Source: Candidatus Dependentiae bacterium (GTDB lineage Bacteria > Babelota > Babeliae > Babelales > UASB340). From it: a stretch of DNA of 11,463 bases. Positions 1 to 5,777 of this stretch are shown piece by piece. The position numbers were made by a program, and so were the translations under genes. The notes beneath the pieces were generated by a model. It worked only from the letters and a program-made list of their open reading frames with translations. It was not told where the DNA came from and did not search any database. The stretch lies in assembly GCA_018897535.1 (NCBI GenBank), contig JAHIKO010000025.1, positions 1 through 11,463 on the forward strand, in the 5' to 3' direction. Numbering within the stretch: the first letter of the stretch is position 1; each line of letters opens with the position of its first letter.

Positions 1-2
1 AA

Positions 3-458
3 CAAATAGAAGAAAATAAAGAGGTTGTTCTTCGTGCTTTTAAAGAGGGACATTTAGTTTTGAATCATAGTTGGAATCATTCACGATTTTCTACGATTTC
101 TAAAAAAGATATTATGCAAGAAGTTGAAACTACAGAAAAAATTTTAGATAAATATATTGGAAAAAGGCCTTTACTTATGCGGGTACCTTATGGAGATATA
201 AACGATATAGGTTTACAACAATTAAAAGATTTAAAATATAAATTAATTTTTTGGTCTCTAGATACTTTAGATTGGTTTGAAAAAACAAAAGATGCAATTG
301 TTGAAAAAGTTATTTCTAATGTTCGTCCAGGTGAAATTATTTTAATGCATAGTAATTCTGATAAAGGAGCAACAGCTGAAGCTTTATCTACAATTATCAA
401 TGTTCTAAAAGATCGTGGGTATTCTTTTACAACTATTGATAATTTTGTGAATAATTAA
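3..458 (+). CDS. Polysaccharide deacetylase (NodB domain), C-terminal part, 5' end outside window
   Basis: The frame is open from base 3 without an initiator, so the gene begins before the window; a TTG at 60 is not a credible start because it lies inside a conserved motif. About 151 residues are visible. The NodB homology motifs appear in order: a 'GHLVLNHSWNH' motif carrying the two zinc-binding histidines (HSWNH), then 'MRVPYGD' (the R-x-P-Y-G motif), then 'SLDTLDW' (the D-x-x-D-W motif) and 'GEIILMHS' (the final L-x-H motif). Family members remove N- or O-acetyl groups from peptidoglycan, chitin or other polysaccharides, usually at the envelope or outside the cell. The substrate cannot be told from this part, and the first motif (T-F-D-D) and any signal peptide are missing from view. 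It is the only + strand gene and runs convergently into the exported-protein operon. The family is secure; the specificity is not. Confidence 0.9.
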   Translation, partial: QIEENKEVVLRAFKEGHLVLNHSWNHSRFSTISKKDIMQEVETTEKILDKYIGKRPLLMRVPYGDINDIGLQQLKDLKYKLIFWSLDTLDWFEKTKDAIVEKVISNVRPGEIILMHSNSDKGATAEALSTIINVLKDRGYSFTTIDNFVNN

Positions 459-462
459 TGTG

Positions 463-501
463 TTTTAGATATCATTTAACATTAATCAATATTATCTAAA
501 A
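463..501. terminator. Possible bidirectional terminator between convergent genes
   Basis: A 9-bp inverted repeat (TTTTAGATA at 463-471, TATCTAAAA at 493-501) sits just after the deacetylase stop codon and overlaps the 3' end of the convergent gene on the other strand. The stem is all A/T except one pair and the loop is 21 nt, so folding is weak and there is no clean U-tract. Position is the main argument. Confidence 0.25.
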
Positions 502-782
502 TATCTTTTGCCTGGGTCAGAATCACATAATTTCAATATCTTTATCATATTGTCATAATCAAAATTTTCATCTTCCTTTTTATTTTCATTCATTTTTTTA
601 AATAGCTTATTAATTTTTTTTAAATAATCTTCTTTATTCCATCTAATGCTGTGTTTGTGACCTTTTTCTATTGTATGTTTAAATAATGAGTACAGTGATT
701 TTTTATCTTTTTGCCATGCAAAAAGATTGCTTTGACTTAATGTGCTTATTGTCATGCTTAAAAAAAATATTTTTTTAAGCAT
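492..782 (-). CDS. Small exported protein of unknown function
   Basis: A 96-residue protein that I do not recognise. Residues 1-22 (MLKKIFFLSMTISTLSQSNLFA) look like a Sec signal peptide with cleavage after FA, leaving a mature part of about 74 residues that is Lys/Asp/Glu-rich and probably helical. The signal peptide resembles those of two neighbouring genes. The start is chosen because it gives a complete signal peptide. The ribosome site upstream is weak (GAAAGA), and the start codon lies inside a perfect hairpin (753-783). It follows the LRR gene by 17 nt and is likely the last gene of the three-gene operon that begins at 2547. No enzymatic motif is visible. Confidence 0.7.
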   Translation of the reverse strand: MLKKIFFLSMTISTLSQSNLFAWQKDKKSLYSLFKHTIEKGHKHSIRWNKEDYLKKINKLFKKMNENKKEDENFDYDNMIKILKLCDSDPGKRYFR

Positions 783-783
783 G
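753..783. repeat. Perfect 14-bp-arm hairpin covering a start codon
   Basis: CATGCTTAAAAAAA (753-766) is the exact reverse complement of TTTTTTTAAGCATG (770-783), with three bases between. In the minus-strand mRNA the start codon of the 96-residue exported protein would be inside this stem. It may be a by-product of the Leu-Lys-Lys-Ile-Phe-Phe-Leu-Ser codons of the signal peptide, or it may limit translation initiation. Confidence 0.6.
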
Positions 784-799
784 ATAAATCTTTCTTTTT

Positions 800-1336
800 T
801 TATATTTTTAATGTTTTGGTTATAATTTTGATATCTGTATTGTCTAAATCAGCTTGATCATTTAAAATAGAAATATTTTTTAAATTGCAATTTTTACTAT
901 TCAATAAATTTGTAAGAATTTTAACACCAGCTTTACCAATCTTATTAGAATTTAAGATTAACGTTTTTATATTATTTGGATTCTTTTCTATAGCATCAAC
1001 TATTGTTGTTAAATCGTTGGAATCAATAGCGTATTTATATCGTTTTGCATTTACTAGAGTTTGCAATTCTTCTATCTTCTTACAAAGTTTAGGGCTATAC
1101 CATATGCCATTATAGAAAATACTCTCGTCAACATTCAAAAATATTTCATTCCAGTTAATTCCATATTTAAGCCATAGCGCTTTTTCATTATCTCCATTAA
1201 TTTCTAAAATATCATCTTCCGAATTTGCTATAATAAATTTTATTATAGCTTCTATGTTTTTACTAGGTTTCTCAAATGTTATTCCGTATATATTAAAAAA
1301 ACTAAATAACAATATAAGTGTAAATATTTTTTTCAT
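800..1336 (-). CDS. Exported protein with C-terminal leucine-rich repeats
   Basis: A 178-residue protein. The longer open frame reaches 1381 (GTG), but a clear Shine-Dalgarno GAGG (1345-1348 on the + strand as CCTC) lies 8 nt before the ATG at 1336, and only this start puts a signal peptide first (MKKIFTLILLFSFFNIYG, cleavage near residue 18). Residues about 20-115 have no family I recognise. Residues about 120-178 read as ribonuclease-inhibitor-type LRRs: 'IKTLILNSNKIGKAGVKIL', then a second unit 'LKNISILND...'. LRRs of this type bind proteins; in host-associated bacteria such proteins often contact host factors, but no target can be named. It lies 41 nt after the sialidase-like gene and 17 nt before the 96-residue gene, so it is the middle gene of a likely operon. 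Confidence 0.75.
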   Translation of the reverse strand: MKKIFTLILLFSFFNIYGITFEKPSKNIEAIIKFIIANSEDDILEINGDNEKALWLKYGINWNEIFLNVDESIFYNGIWYSPKLCKKIEELQTLVNAKRYKYAIDSNDLTTIVDAIEKNPNNIKTLILNSNKIGKAGVKILTNLLNSKNCNLKNISILNDQADLDNTDIKIITKTLKI

Positions 1337-1377
1337 AAAATTGGCCTCATTTAATTGTCTTTTCATAAATATTATTT

Positions 1378-2547
1378 TCACGTTTTAAAATCAATAATGG
1401 CTAGCCGCATTTCTTTTTGATTTACTCCATATGCTACAATCAACTTATTATTTTGAAAAATTATAGATGGAAAAGAGTATTCTGTTTTTGGATTTTGATC
1501 ATCACTTTCAATTACAAATATCTCTTCCCAAGAAGATAGTTTTTCTGGAGCTAAAGGATTAATTAGTTTTGATAATATAAGTTTATTTCTAAAATTGTTG
1601 TTAATTGGATTCCATGCCATAAAAATTTCTGTTTCTGTACTTAAAATATCTATAGCAGAATAGTTACTTGGCAATTCAGAATCAATTGAATTTGACCAAG
1701 TTTTTCCATAATCATTTGAATTTGTATACACTAGCTTACCATTGTTGGAGCGACATAACATATAAATGTTTGTATTATATTGCCATATTGCTGGTTGAAT
1801 TATAACAGATCCGGGATTTCCATATGTTACGTTGTCTATGAGCTCCCAATTTTTTGAGTTGTTAATTTCTAAAATTTCTAATTTGCCAAAATCTTTTAAA
1901 ATATTAATTGAAATCCATCCATCGCCTTGTTTATTGTTTTCAACTTTGAAATTTTCCTTTTGAGTAGAAGATCCGCAAATTAAATCGTTATCATTTTGTG
2001 CGATTAATGGTTTACATTTAGTTGGTCCTAATATGCCTTCTGGAAGTGGAATTGGTTTTGTCCAAGATTCTCCATAATCATAAGAAATTTTTACGAATCC
2101 AAACCAGTTTCTAGGATGCGTGCCGACTTTATAGAATAAATAAATAATATTCTTAAATAAAAACAAAACTGGATCAAAGCATTTATTTTCCGAATTATAA
2201 AACTTATTAGAAATTTCAAATGGAGTTGCAGCTATGCTTGGCGATATCCATGTTATTGTGTTACTATCATTTATAGTTCCTCTACTAATACAAATATTTT
2301 GCATATGGATGTTACTTTTTTCTGATGGATAGTTTGCATAATATGCAAAAATAATATTATTTTCGAAAGATATCCCTGATATTGCATGGACTTTTGTTGC
2401 TTTTGATGGGGTTGGAATGATAATTTTTTCAAAAAAAGAAATTTCGTTTAGTTTTATATTGGATTTCAAATTAATTTCCATTGAATAAATGGTATTTTGA
2501 TCAAAGCTTGTAATTAATAAAACAGAAAAAATAATTTTTTTTAACAT
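1378..2547 (-). CDS. Exported sialidase-superfamily protein (BNR repeats, COG4692-like)
   Basis: A 389-residue protein with a signal peptide (residues 1-22, MLKKIIFSVLLITSFDQNTIYS). The mature part has features of the six-bladed sialidase fold as found in the 'predicted neuraminidase' family. There are two Asp-boxes, SYDYGESWT (155-163) and SNDYGKTWS (277-285). Family-specific stretches are FYKVG...NWFGF (138-151), GILGPTKCKP (171-180), LCRS with an arginine (264-267), LPSNYSAID (292-300) and EYSFPSIIF (356-364). Classical sialidases cleave terminal sialic acids; many COG4692-type proteins act on other glycosides or are uncharacterised, so the substrate is open. The length fits a single catalytic domain. 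The start has an AAAGG Shine-Dalgarno 6 nt upstream. It is the first gene of the likely operon with the LRR and 96-residue exported proteins. The fold call is strong and the activity is inferred. Confidence 0.85.
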   Translation of the reverse strand: MLKKIIFSVLLITSFDQNTIYSMEINLKSNIKLNEISFFEKIIIPTPSKATKVHAISGISFENNIIFAYYANYPSEKSNIHMQNICISRGTINDSNTITWISPSIAATPFEISNKFYNSENKCFDPVLFLFKNIIYLFYKVGTHPRNWFGFVKISYDYGESWTKPIPLPEGILGPTKCKPLIAQNDNDLICGSSTQKENFKVENNKQGDGWISINILKDFGKLEILEINNSKNWELIDNVTYGNPGSVIIQPAIWQYNTNIYMLCRSNNGKLVYTNSNDYGKTWSNSIDSELPSNYSAIDILSTETEIFMAWNPINNNFRNKLILSKLINPLAPEKLSSWEEIFVIESDDQNPKTEYSFPSIIFQNNKLIVAYGVNQKEMRLAIIDFKT

Positions 2548-2593
2548 ATCAAACCTTTATTTAGTTTGTACATAATGCAAAGATTAAGATTTT

Positions 2594-2621
2594 AAAATAT
2601 AGAGAAGAATTTTTTTGTAAA
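2594..2621 (-). promoter_or_regulatory. Possible sigma70 promoter of the sialidase/LRR operon
   Basis: On the minus strand a TTTACA (2616-2621, one base from TTGACA) is followed after 16 nt by TATTTT (2594-2599). Transcription would begin about 40 nt before the start codon at 2547. In DNA this A/T-rich such matches arise easily, so this is tentative. Confidence 0.3.
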
Positions 2622-2701
2622 TATTTTAATTCTGAACATATGTGCAGAGTTAGAGTGGGTAGAGTAGACAAGAAATAGTTATTTTGGCGCATTATAGAAA
2701 A

Positions 2702-2743
2702 AGTTTTGCAAATCAGGGAATCGATTCCCTGATTTGCAAAACT
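2702..2743. repeat. Perfect 42-bp palindrome
   Basis: Bases 2702-2722 (beginning AGTTTTGCAAATC) are the exact reverse complement of 2723-2743, with no spacer; the centre is ATCGAT. It is richer in G+C than its surroundings. Read on the minus strand it is followed by five T residues (2702-2698), so it could serve as a distant terminator for the gene ending at 2968. It could equally be a repeat element or an inverted end left by a mobile element. Confidence 0.9.
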
Positions 2744-2773
2744 CTAATAAGTACAAAAGTTGATTCCTATTGA

Positions 2774-2884
2774 AATGAGCTTGCGAAAATAGAATCAAAA
2801 AACAGTTTTTTAGTTTATGCAGGAGACGAGTCGCAAAAGCGATCTTTTTCTAATATTGTTGCTTGGAGTGATTTAAAATTTTAG
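2774..2884 (+). pseudogene. Relic of the C-terminal tail of an AAA/DUF4143-type ATPase
   Basis: After an in-frame stop at 2771-2773, 36 codons are open and end in TAG at 2882-2884. The translation begins NELAKIESKNSF and continues LVYAGDESQKRS, then an AWSDL ending. A final 'YGGDE.Q.R....V..W.dL' strand is typical of the C-terminus of AAA-family ATPases with a DUF4143 domain, which are scattered and often decayed in bacterial genomes. In another frame just upstream (about 2760) LIPIEM recalls the 'IPIEVK' core of the same domain, which would imply a frameshift. Nothing of the ATPase P-loop part is visible to the left of the palindrome. The identification comes from a short motif only. Confidence 0.45.
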
Positions 2885-2967
2885 TTTATGTGCGATATGG
2901 CTTACCAATTTTAGTTCCTCTATGATATTTTCAATAATCTGACTAGCTAGTAAAATAACCACCGTCT

Positions 2968-3561
2968 TTATAACCTCATGACCTGCTTTAATTTTAAAAA
3001 CATAGATTGTATTTCAGTATTATTTTTTGAATATTCTTCAAAAGCATTGATTAAAGTGGTTGCATAAGTACAAATTTGTTTTTCATCTAATTTATTTATT
3101 GCATGAGTGATTATTATCTTAATTAAATAGGATAACATTATTGAAGTACGTTTAAATATTTTATCGTTAGAATATTTATCTTGTTGTGATAATTCATTGA
3201 TAATAATTTTTATCAATGAATTTATGTTTTCATCGCTTAATAATTTAGATTCAGGATTGCTATAAATGAATATAGCAAAAATAGCCATAGATAAACATTT
3301 TATTGCATAATTATTACTTTTTATACCTTTTTGTGCTGCTTTAAATGCTTGTTCAAAGCCAAAGTCATCACAAACATTTTGAAAATGTCTAATAATTGTA
3401 TCTTGTGTTACTTCTTCAATTGGTTCATCTGTATCCCAAAGTTTTGGATCAATAATACCAACGCCGTGTTTAAATTTGTCATCTAAGGGATTTATTGCAT
3501 AAATGCTATTTTGACCAAAACTTGTAATGAATAAAAATAAAACTATTAATTTTTTTAACAT
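2968..3561 (-). CDS. Exported helical protein of unknown function
   Basis: A 197-residue protein that I do not recognise. The open frame extends to 3591, but the ATG at 3561 has an AAAGG Shine-Dalgarno 8 nt upstream (3570-3574) and begins a proper signal peptide, MLKKLIVLFLFITSFGQNSIYA (residues 1-22). The mature part is predominantly helical by composition, with alternating hydrophobic and charged stretches (about 55-100 and 112-195), like an alpha-solenoid or HEAT/ARM-type segment, though no repeat unit is clear. The first 68 nt, coding for the signal peptide, are about 82% identical without gaps to the start of the sialidase gene, while the mature proteins are unrelated. A second reading frame at the 3' end stays open past the stop (see 2873-3013). 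The gene stands alone between the DUF2608 gene and the gene-free region. Confidence 0.7.
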   Translation of the reverse strand: MLKKLIVLFLFITSFGQNSIYAINPLDDKFKHGVGIIDPKLWDTDEPIEEVTQDTIIRHFQNVCDDFGFEQAFKAAQKGIKSNNYAIKCLSMAIFAIFIYSNPESKLLSDENINSLIKIIINELSQQDKYSNDKIFKRTSIMLSYLIKIIITHAINKLDEKQICTYATTLINAFEEYSKNNTEIQSMFLKLKQVMRL

Positions 3562-3638
3562 AGAGGATACCTTTAAAAATATAAAAAACATTAAATATAT
3601 CTAATCTTCTAACAAATAAGCGCTAATATAAAATTAAA

Positions 3639-3660
3639 ATTTTAGTTTGTAAACTAAAAT
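3639..3660 (-). terminator. Hairpin after the DUF2608 gene, possible terminator
   Basis: ATTTTAGTTT (3639-3648) and AAACTAAAAT (3651-3660) form a 10-bp stem with a two-base centre, about 25 nt after the DUF2608 stop. On the minus strand it is followed by a T-rich but interrupted run. It is weak because the stem is A/T-rich, but it would end the rnpA operon. Confidence 0.4.
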
Positions 3661-3684
3661 AGTGTAATATTTTTGAATCAAAAA

Positions 3685-4572
3685 TTATTGAATTTGTAAT
3701 TGGCCTCTGATAATTTGGTCTGCCATTTCATCCGACAACCAACTTGAATTTTTTATAATAAAATCAAGCTGAAGTAGGGCTCGGTTGGTATTCCATGTTG
3801 GTCTATTTTTATATGCGGCTAAAACTTGAAAACCACAAAAATCTATATTGCGTTTTTTGCATTCATTAAAAACTGAATTTAGTTGATCGGTTCGATCATC
3901 AAAAAAAATAATTTTGTCGGGATTTAAATTGTAATAATCTAAAAATGCGCCTAATGTTGTACCCTTGGATTGTTTATTTGTACAAAGAATGCCTTTATAT
4001 AAACACGGATAACTATTTTTATATGCCGGTAATTTTGTAAAAGATGCATTTTCAAATTGTCCACTAAAATCTATGCCAAAATCTTTTAACATGTTTGCTC
4101 GCCACTCAGGTAAGTTTTTGATGATCCCAACAGAACTACTTCTCATAAAAGAAAGCGCTACAACCATACATTTTTGATTTTGTAATTGTTTTATGTACTT
4201 TATAACATCCGGATCAAAAACATACCGCTTAGATTGTTGAATTACCATACTTGCAATCCATTCTATTTTTTCTTTATTAAAAATAATTTTAGGGTATTTA
4301 ATTCCTGCAATTATTTGAAAATACCATGGATGCCAAAGATCATTTGCAAAAGCGTCTGTTGCTGTGATCAGTGTGTCGTCGATATCAAAAATGATTAAAG
4401 TGTTTGGTGTGCAATTATCAAATAGATCTTGTACTTGAGAGTAAGAATTTAATTTTTGAAATTTACCGGTAGGTTTCAATTTTGAATTGTAATTAAAAAA
4501 TAAAATTGTGCCTGTGGCTAAAAATGATGTAAGTAGTAAATATTTAATTTTGTTAAATTTATTTTTTATCAT
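3685..4572 (-). CDS. Membrane-anchored HAD-like protein, DUF2608 family
   Basis: A 295-residue protein. Residues 10-27 form a hydrophobic segment after a Lys-rich start (MIKNKFNKIK), either a signal anchor or an uncleaved signal peptide; by the positive-inside rule the main domain would face out of the cytoplasm. HAD motif I is IIFDIDDTLI (60-69, D63 and D65 the expected nucleophile and acid/base), motif II lies around ALSFMRS (139-145), a lysine follows in QSKGTTLGAFL (201-211), and motif III is FFDDRTDQL (223-231). This arrangement matches the DUF2608 family, known from chlamydiae, Legionella and other intracellular bacteria, whose substrate is unknown; phosphohydrolase activity is inferred. 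It begins 2 nt after the HIT gene stop and is the last gene of the rnpA-yidD-HIT operon. All HAD residues look intact. Confidence 0.85.
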   Translation of the reverse strand: MIKNKFNKIKYLLLTSFLATGTILFFNYNSKLKPTGKFQKLNSYSQVQDLFDNCTPNTLIIFDIDDTLITATDAFANDLWHPWYFQIIAGIKYPKIIFNKEKIEWIASMVIQQSKRYVFDPDVIKYIKQLQNQKCMVVALSFMRSSSVGIIKNLPEWRANMLKDFGIDFSGQFENASFTKLPAYKNSYPCLYKGILCTNKQSKGTTLGAFLDYYNLNPDKIIFFDDRTDQLNSVFNECKKRNIDFCGFQVLAAYKNRPTWNTNRALLQLDFIIKNSSWLSDEMADQIIRGQLQIQ

Positions 4573-4574
4573 GT

Positions 4575-5105
4575 TTAGATTATTGCTTTCATTTGATCAA
4601 CATATTCAGAAAGTTTTTCTGTCGACATTGGTTTTTTGAAAATATAAGTAAAAAAATCCCACAGATATCCAAGACTTATAAATTGGCTATTCGTATCTTT
4701 TTCAGGAATATAATGAAAATGAATATGTGGAACTGATTGCAGTCCTGTGCCATTTTTTTCTAAAATAATATAAGAGGCAGGCCCCATTATTTTTTGAACG
4801 GCAATATTAATTTTTTTTAACAATTTATTTGAGGCCAGTAATTCTTTATCAGAAATATCTTCGAATCTTTTAATATGTCTTTTGGTTACGACCAAACAGT
4901 GCCAAGGTTTTACTTGTCTATGTGAGCACATGCCTATAACATATTCATCTTCATAAAATGTATGAGTTTTAATTACTTTGGGATTACAAAAGGCGCATGG
5001 TTTATTTGGATTAAAATTATTCAGGCTTAAAAACAAATAAATTCCGGAAAATATTATTGAAATAGTTATTATCGAAATCAATATTCTTTTGACTATTTTG
5101 TTCAT
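4575..5105 (-). CDS. Membrane-anchored HIT-family protein
   Basis: A 176-residue protein with the histidine-triad motif PHIHFHYIPE (H127, H129, H131; H129 is the expected nucleophile). It also has the N-terminal features of bacterial HIT hydrolases: CAFC (37-40, with the later PWHC histidine a possible metal site) and KPWHCLVVTKRH (66-77). HIT proteins hydrolyse or transfer nucleotidyl groups (AMP-linked or dinucleoside polyphosphates). The unusual feature is the hydrophobic segment at residues about 8-28 after MNKIVKR, which predicts an N-in membrane anchor and an exterior or periplasmic catalytic domain; most bacterial HIT proteins are soluble and lack this. After the triad comes a tail of about 40 residues with hydrophobic patches. 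It is 3 nt after yidD and 2 nt before the DUF2608 gene, so it is translated as part of one operon. Confidence 0.9.
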   Translation of the reverse strand: MNKIVKRILISIITISIIFSGIYLFLSLNNFNPNKPCAFCNPKVIKTHTFYEDEYVIGMCSHRQVKPWHCLVVTKRHIKRFEDISDKELLASNKLLKKINIAVQKIMGPASYIILEKNGTGLQSVPHIHFHYIPEKDTNSQFISLGYLWDFFTYIFKKPMSTEKLSEYVDQMKAII

Positions 5106-5108
5106 AAA

Positions 5109-5363
5109 TTAAACCCTTTTTTTAATTTTATTCTTAATTTTCCAGTACAAAACGGTTAATGGGTTACAGCTTAAAACTCGTAAAATTATAAGTGGTATTG
5201 AGATATAAAATGGCTTTGATTTTAGCATGTATTTTGAATAATTGGTGCAGGTTACCGGGTAGATACATGTACCTCGAGGTCCCAAAAGAGGTCTTAGTGA
5301 TCTAATAAATAAAAAGATAATTTTGATAAAAAGATCTTTTAATTTGTGTATATATTTGTGCAT
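5109..5363 (-). CDS. yidD: Membrane protein insertion efficiency factor YidD
   Basis: An 84-residue protein with the YidD signature: 'RSLRPLLGPRGTCIYPVTC' (21-39), then TNYSKYMLK, and ILRVLSCNP (60-68) corresponding to the usual R-L-x-R-C-H/N-P. The conserved cysteines of the PTC and RC.P motifs are kept (C39, C66). YidD is a small amphipathic, membrane-associated protein that helps insertion of proteins through YidC; its exact mechanism is unsettled. The C-terminal 'GGxDPVP' found in many members is not present; the protein ends in a Lys-rich tail. It starts 2 nt after rnpA, the standard position. yidC, which normally follows, is not here. Confidence 0.9.
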   Translation of the reverse strand: MHKYIHKLKDLFIKIIFLFIRSLRPLLGPRGTCIYPVTCTNYSKYMLKSKPFYISIPLIILRVLSCNPLTVLYWKIKNKIKKRV

Positions 5364-5365
5364 GT

Positions 5366-5698
5366 TTAAATATTTTCGAGTAAAAACTTTTCAAGTTCTT
5401 CAAAAGATAAATTCAAAGAAGCTTTATAGACAATTAAAATAGAATTAAATTGTTTTTCATAGAGTTTTCTTTGGTAAAAAATAGACTTTAATTGTCTTCT
5501 AATTTTATTTCTTTTGCATGCTTTTCCAACTTTTCTGGAGGTCATTATGAGCATTTTTCCAAAAGATTGTGCGTCTTTTTGAATCGGTGCTTGTAAAAGT
5601 TTTAAGCCGTTAACAGATGCTTTTTGTATAGAATTTTGAAATGTTGAATCGATTTCTTTTTTTTCGAATCTGAATAGGTCTTTAAATTTTATATCCAT
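5366..5698 (-). CDS. rnpA: Ribonuclease P protein component
   Basis: A 110-residue protein that binds RNase P RNA and helps mature the 5' ends of tRNAs. The signature is at residues 52-70: TSRKVGKACKRNKIRRQLK, matching the family's 'sKKvGkAV.RN..KR..RE' RNR motif; the N-terminal FKDLFRFEKKEIDSTFQ fits the usual phenylalanine-rich start. The open frame reaches a TTG at 5737, but those extra 13 codons come from a palindromic repeat (5701-5736), so the ATG at 5698 is chosen. The ribosome site there is weak (AGAG, 6 nt upstream). It is the first gene of a tight operon (rnpA-yidD-HIT-DUF2608), separated from rpmH by a terminator and the repeat. Confidence 0.9.
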   Translation of the reverse strand: MDIKFKDLFRFEKKEIDSTFQNSIQKASVNGLKLLQAPIQKDAQSFGKMLIMTSRKVGKACKRNKIRRQLKSIFYQRKLYEKQFNSILIVYKASLNLSFEELEKFLLENI

Positions 5699-5700
5699 TT

Positions 5701-5736
5701 GGTTCTCTGAGGACTGGATCCCCGCAGGGGATGACA
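5701..5736. repeat. Palindromic repeat element in the rnpA leader
   Basis: On the minus strand this reads TGTCATCCCCTGCGGGGAT followed by CCAGTCCTCAGAGAACC. Its core ATCCCC-gca-GGGGAT (5718-5732) is a perfect 6-bp stem with a 3-nt loop. The GC-rich core stands out sharply from the A/T-rich background, and its form (TCATCCCC...GGGGATCCAG) resembles the small dispersed repeats with ATTCCC/GGGAAT-type ends seen in several bacterial genomes. Only one copy is visible in this window, so the repeat nature is inferred from the form. Confidence 0.55.
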
Positions 5737-5743
5737 ATACATG

Positions 5744-5771
5744 TAAAAAAAGGCCGACAGTAATCGGCCTT
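5744..5771 (-). terminator. Intrinsic terminator after rpmH
   Basis: AAGGCCGA (5750-5757) and TCGGCCTT (5764-5771) form an 8-bp GC-rich stem with a 6-nt loop. On the minus strand it is followed by a run of seven T (5751-5745). It lies 7 nt after the rpmH stop codon and before rnpA, so it would end or attenuate rpmH transcription. Confidence 0.85.
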
Positions 5772-5777
5772 AAATTT

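Larger units (their letters stand above)
2548..2967. other. Gene-free stretch with palindrome and gene relics
   Basis: This 420-bp region holds no intact gene. It contains the putative promoter of the sialidase operon at its left side, a perfect 42-bp palindrome (2702-2743), and a short in-frame relic resembling a DUF4143 ATPase tail (2774-2884, + strand). On the right is an open minus-strand frame (2873-3013) overlapping the end of the neighbouring gene. Frequent in-frame stops and lost reading frames suggest decayed coding DNA or a remnant of inserted DNA. Confidence 0.6.

Noticed and set aside
1337..1381. Upstream GTG start for the LRR protein, overlapping the sialidase stop
   Set aside because: The inner ATG at 1336 has a good Shine-Dalgarno and begins the signal peptide; the extension would bury it.
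2684..2712. A dif-like XerCD site (GGCGCATTATA...)
   Set aside because: Only one half resembles the consensus; the second half-site is missing and the neighbouring palindrome explains most of the symmetry.
2808..2890. A 12-nt direct repeat TTTTAGTTTATG at 2808-2819 and 2879-2890
   Set aside because: It is short and made of A/T-rich words common in this DNA; a related word occurs again near 3640. Not enough for a duplication or attachment-site claim.
5699..5737. TTG start giving a 123-residue RnpA
   Set aside because: The extra 13 residues are translated from a palindromic repeat and are unlike RnpA N-termini.
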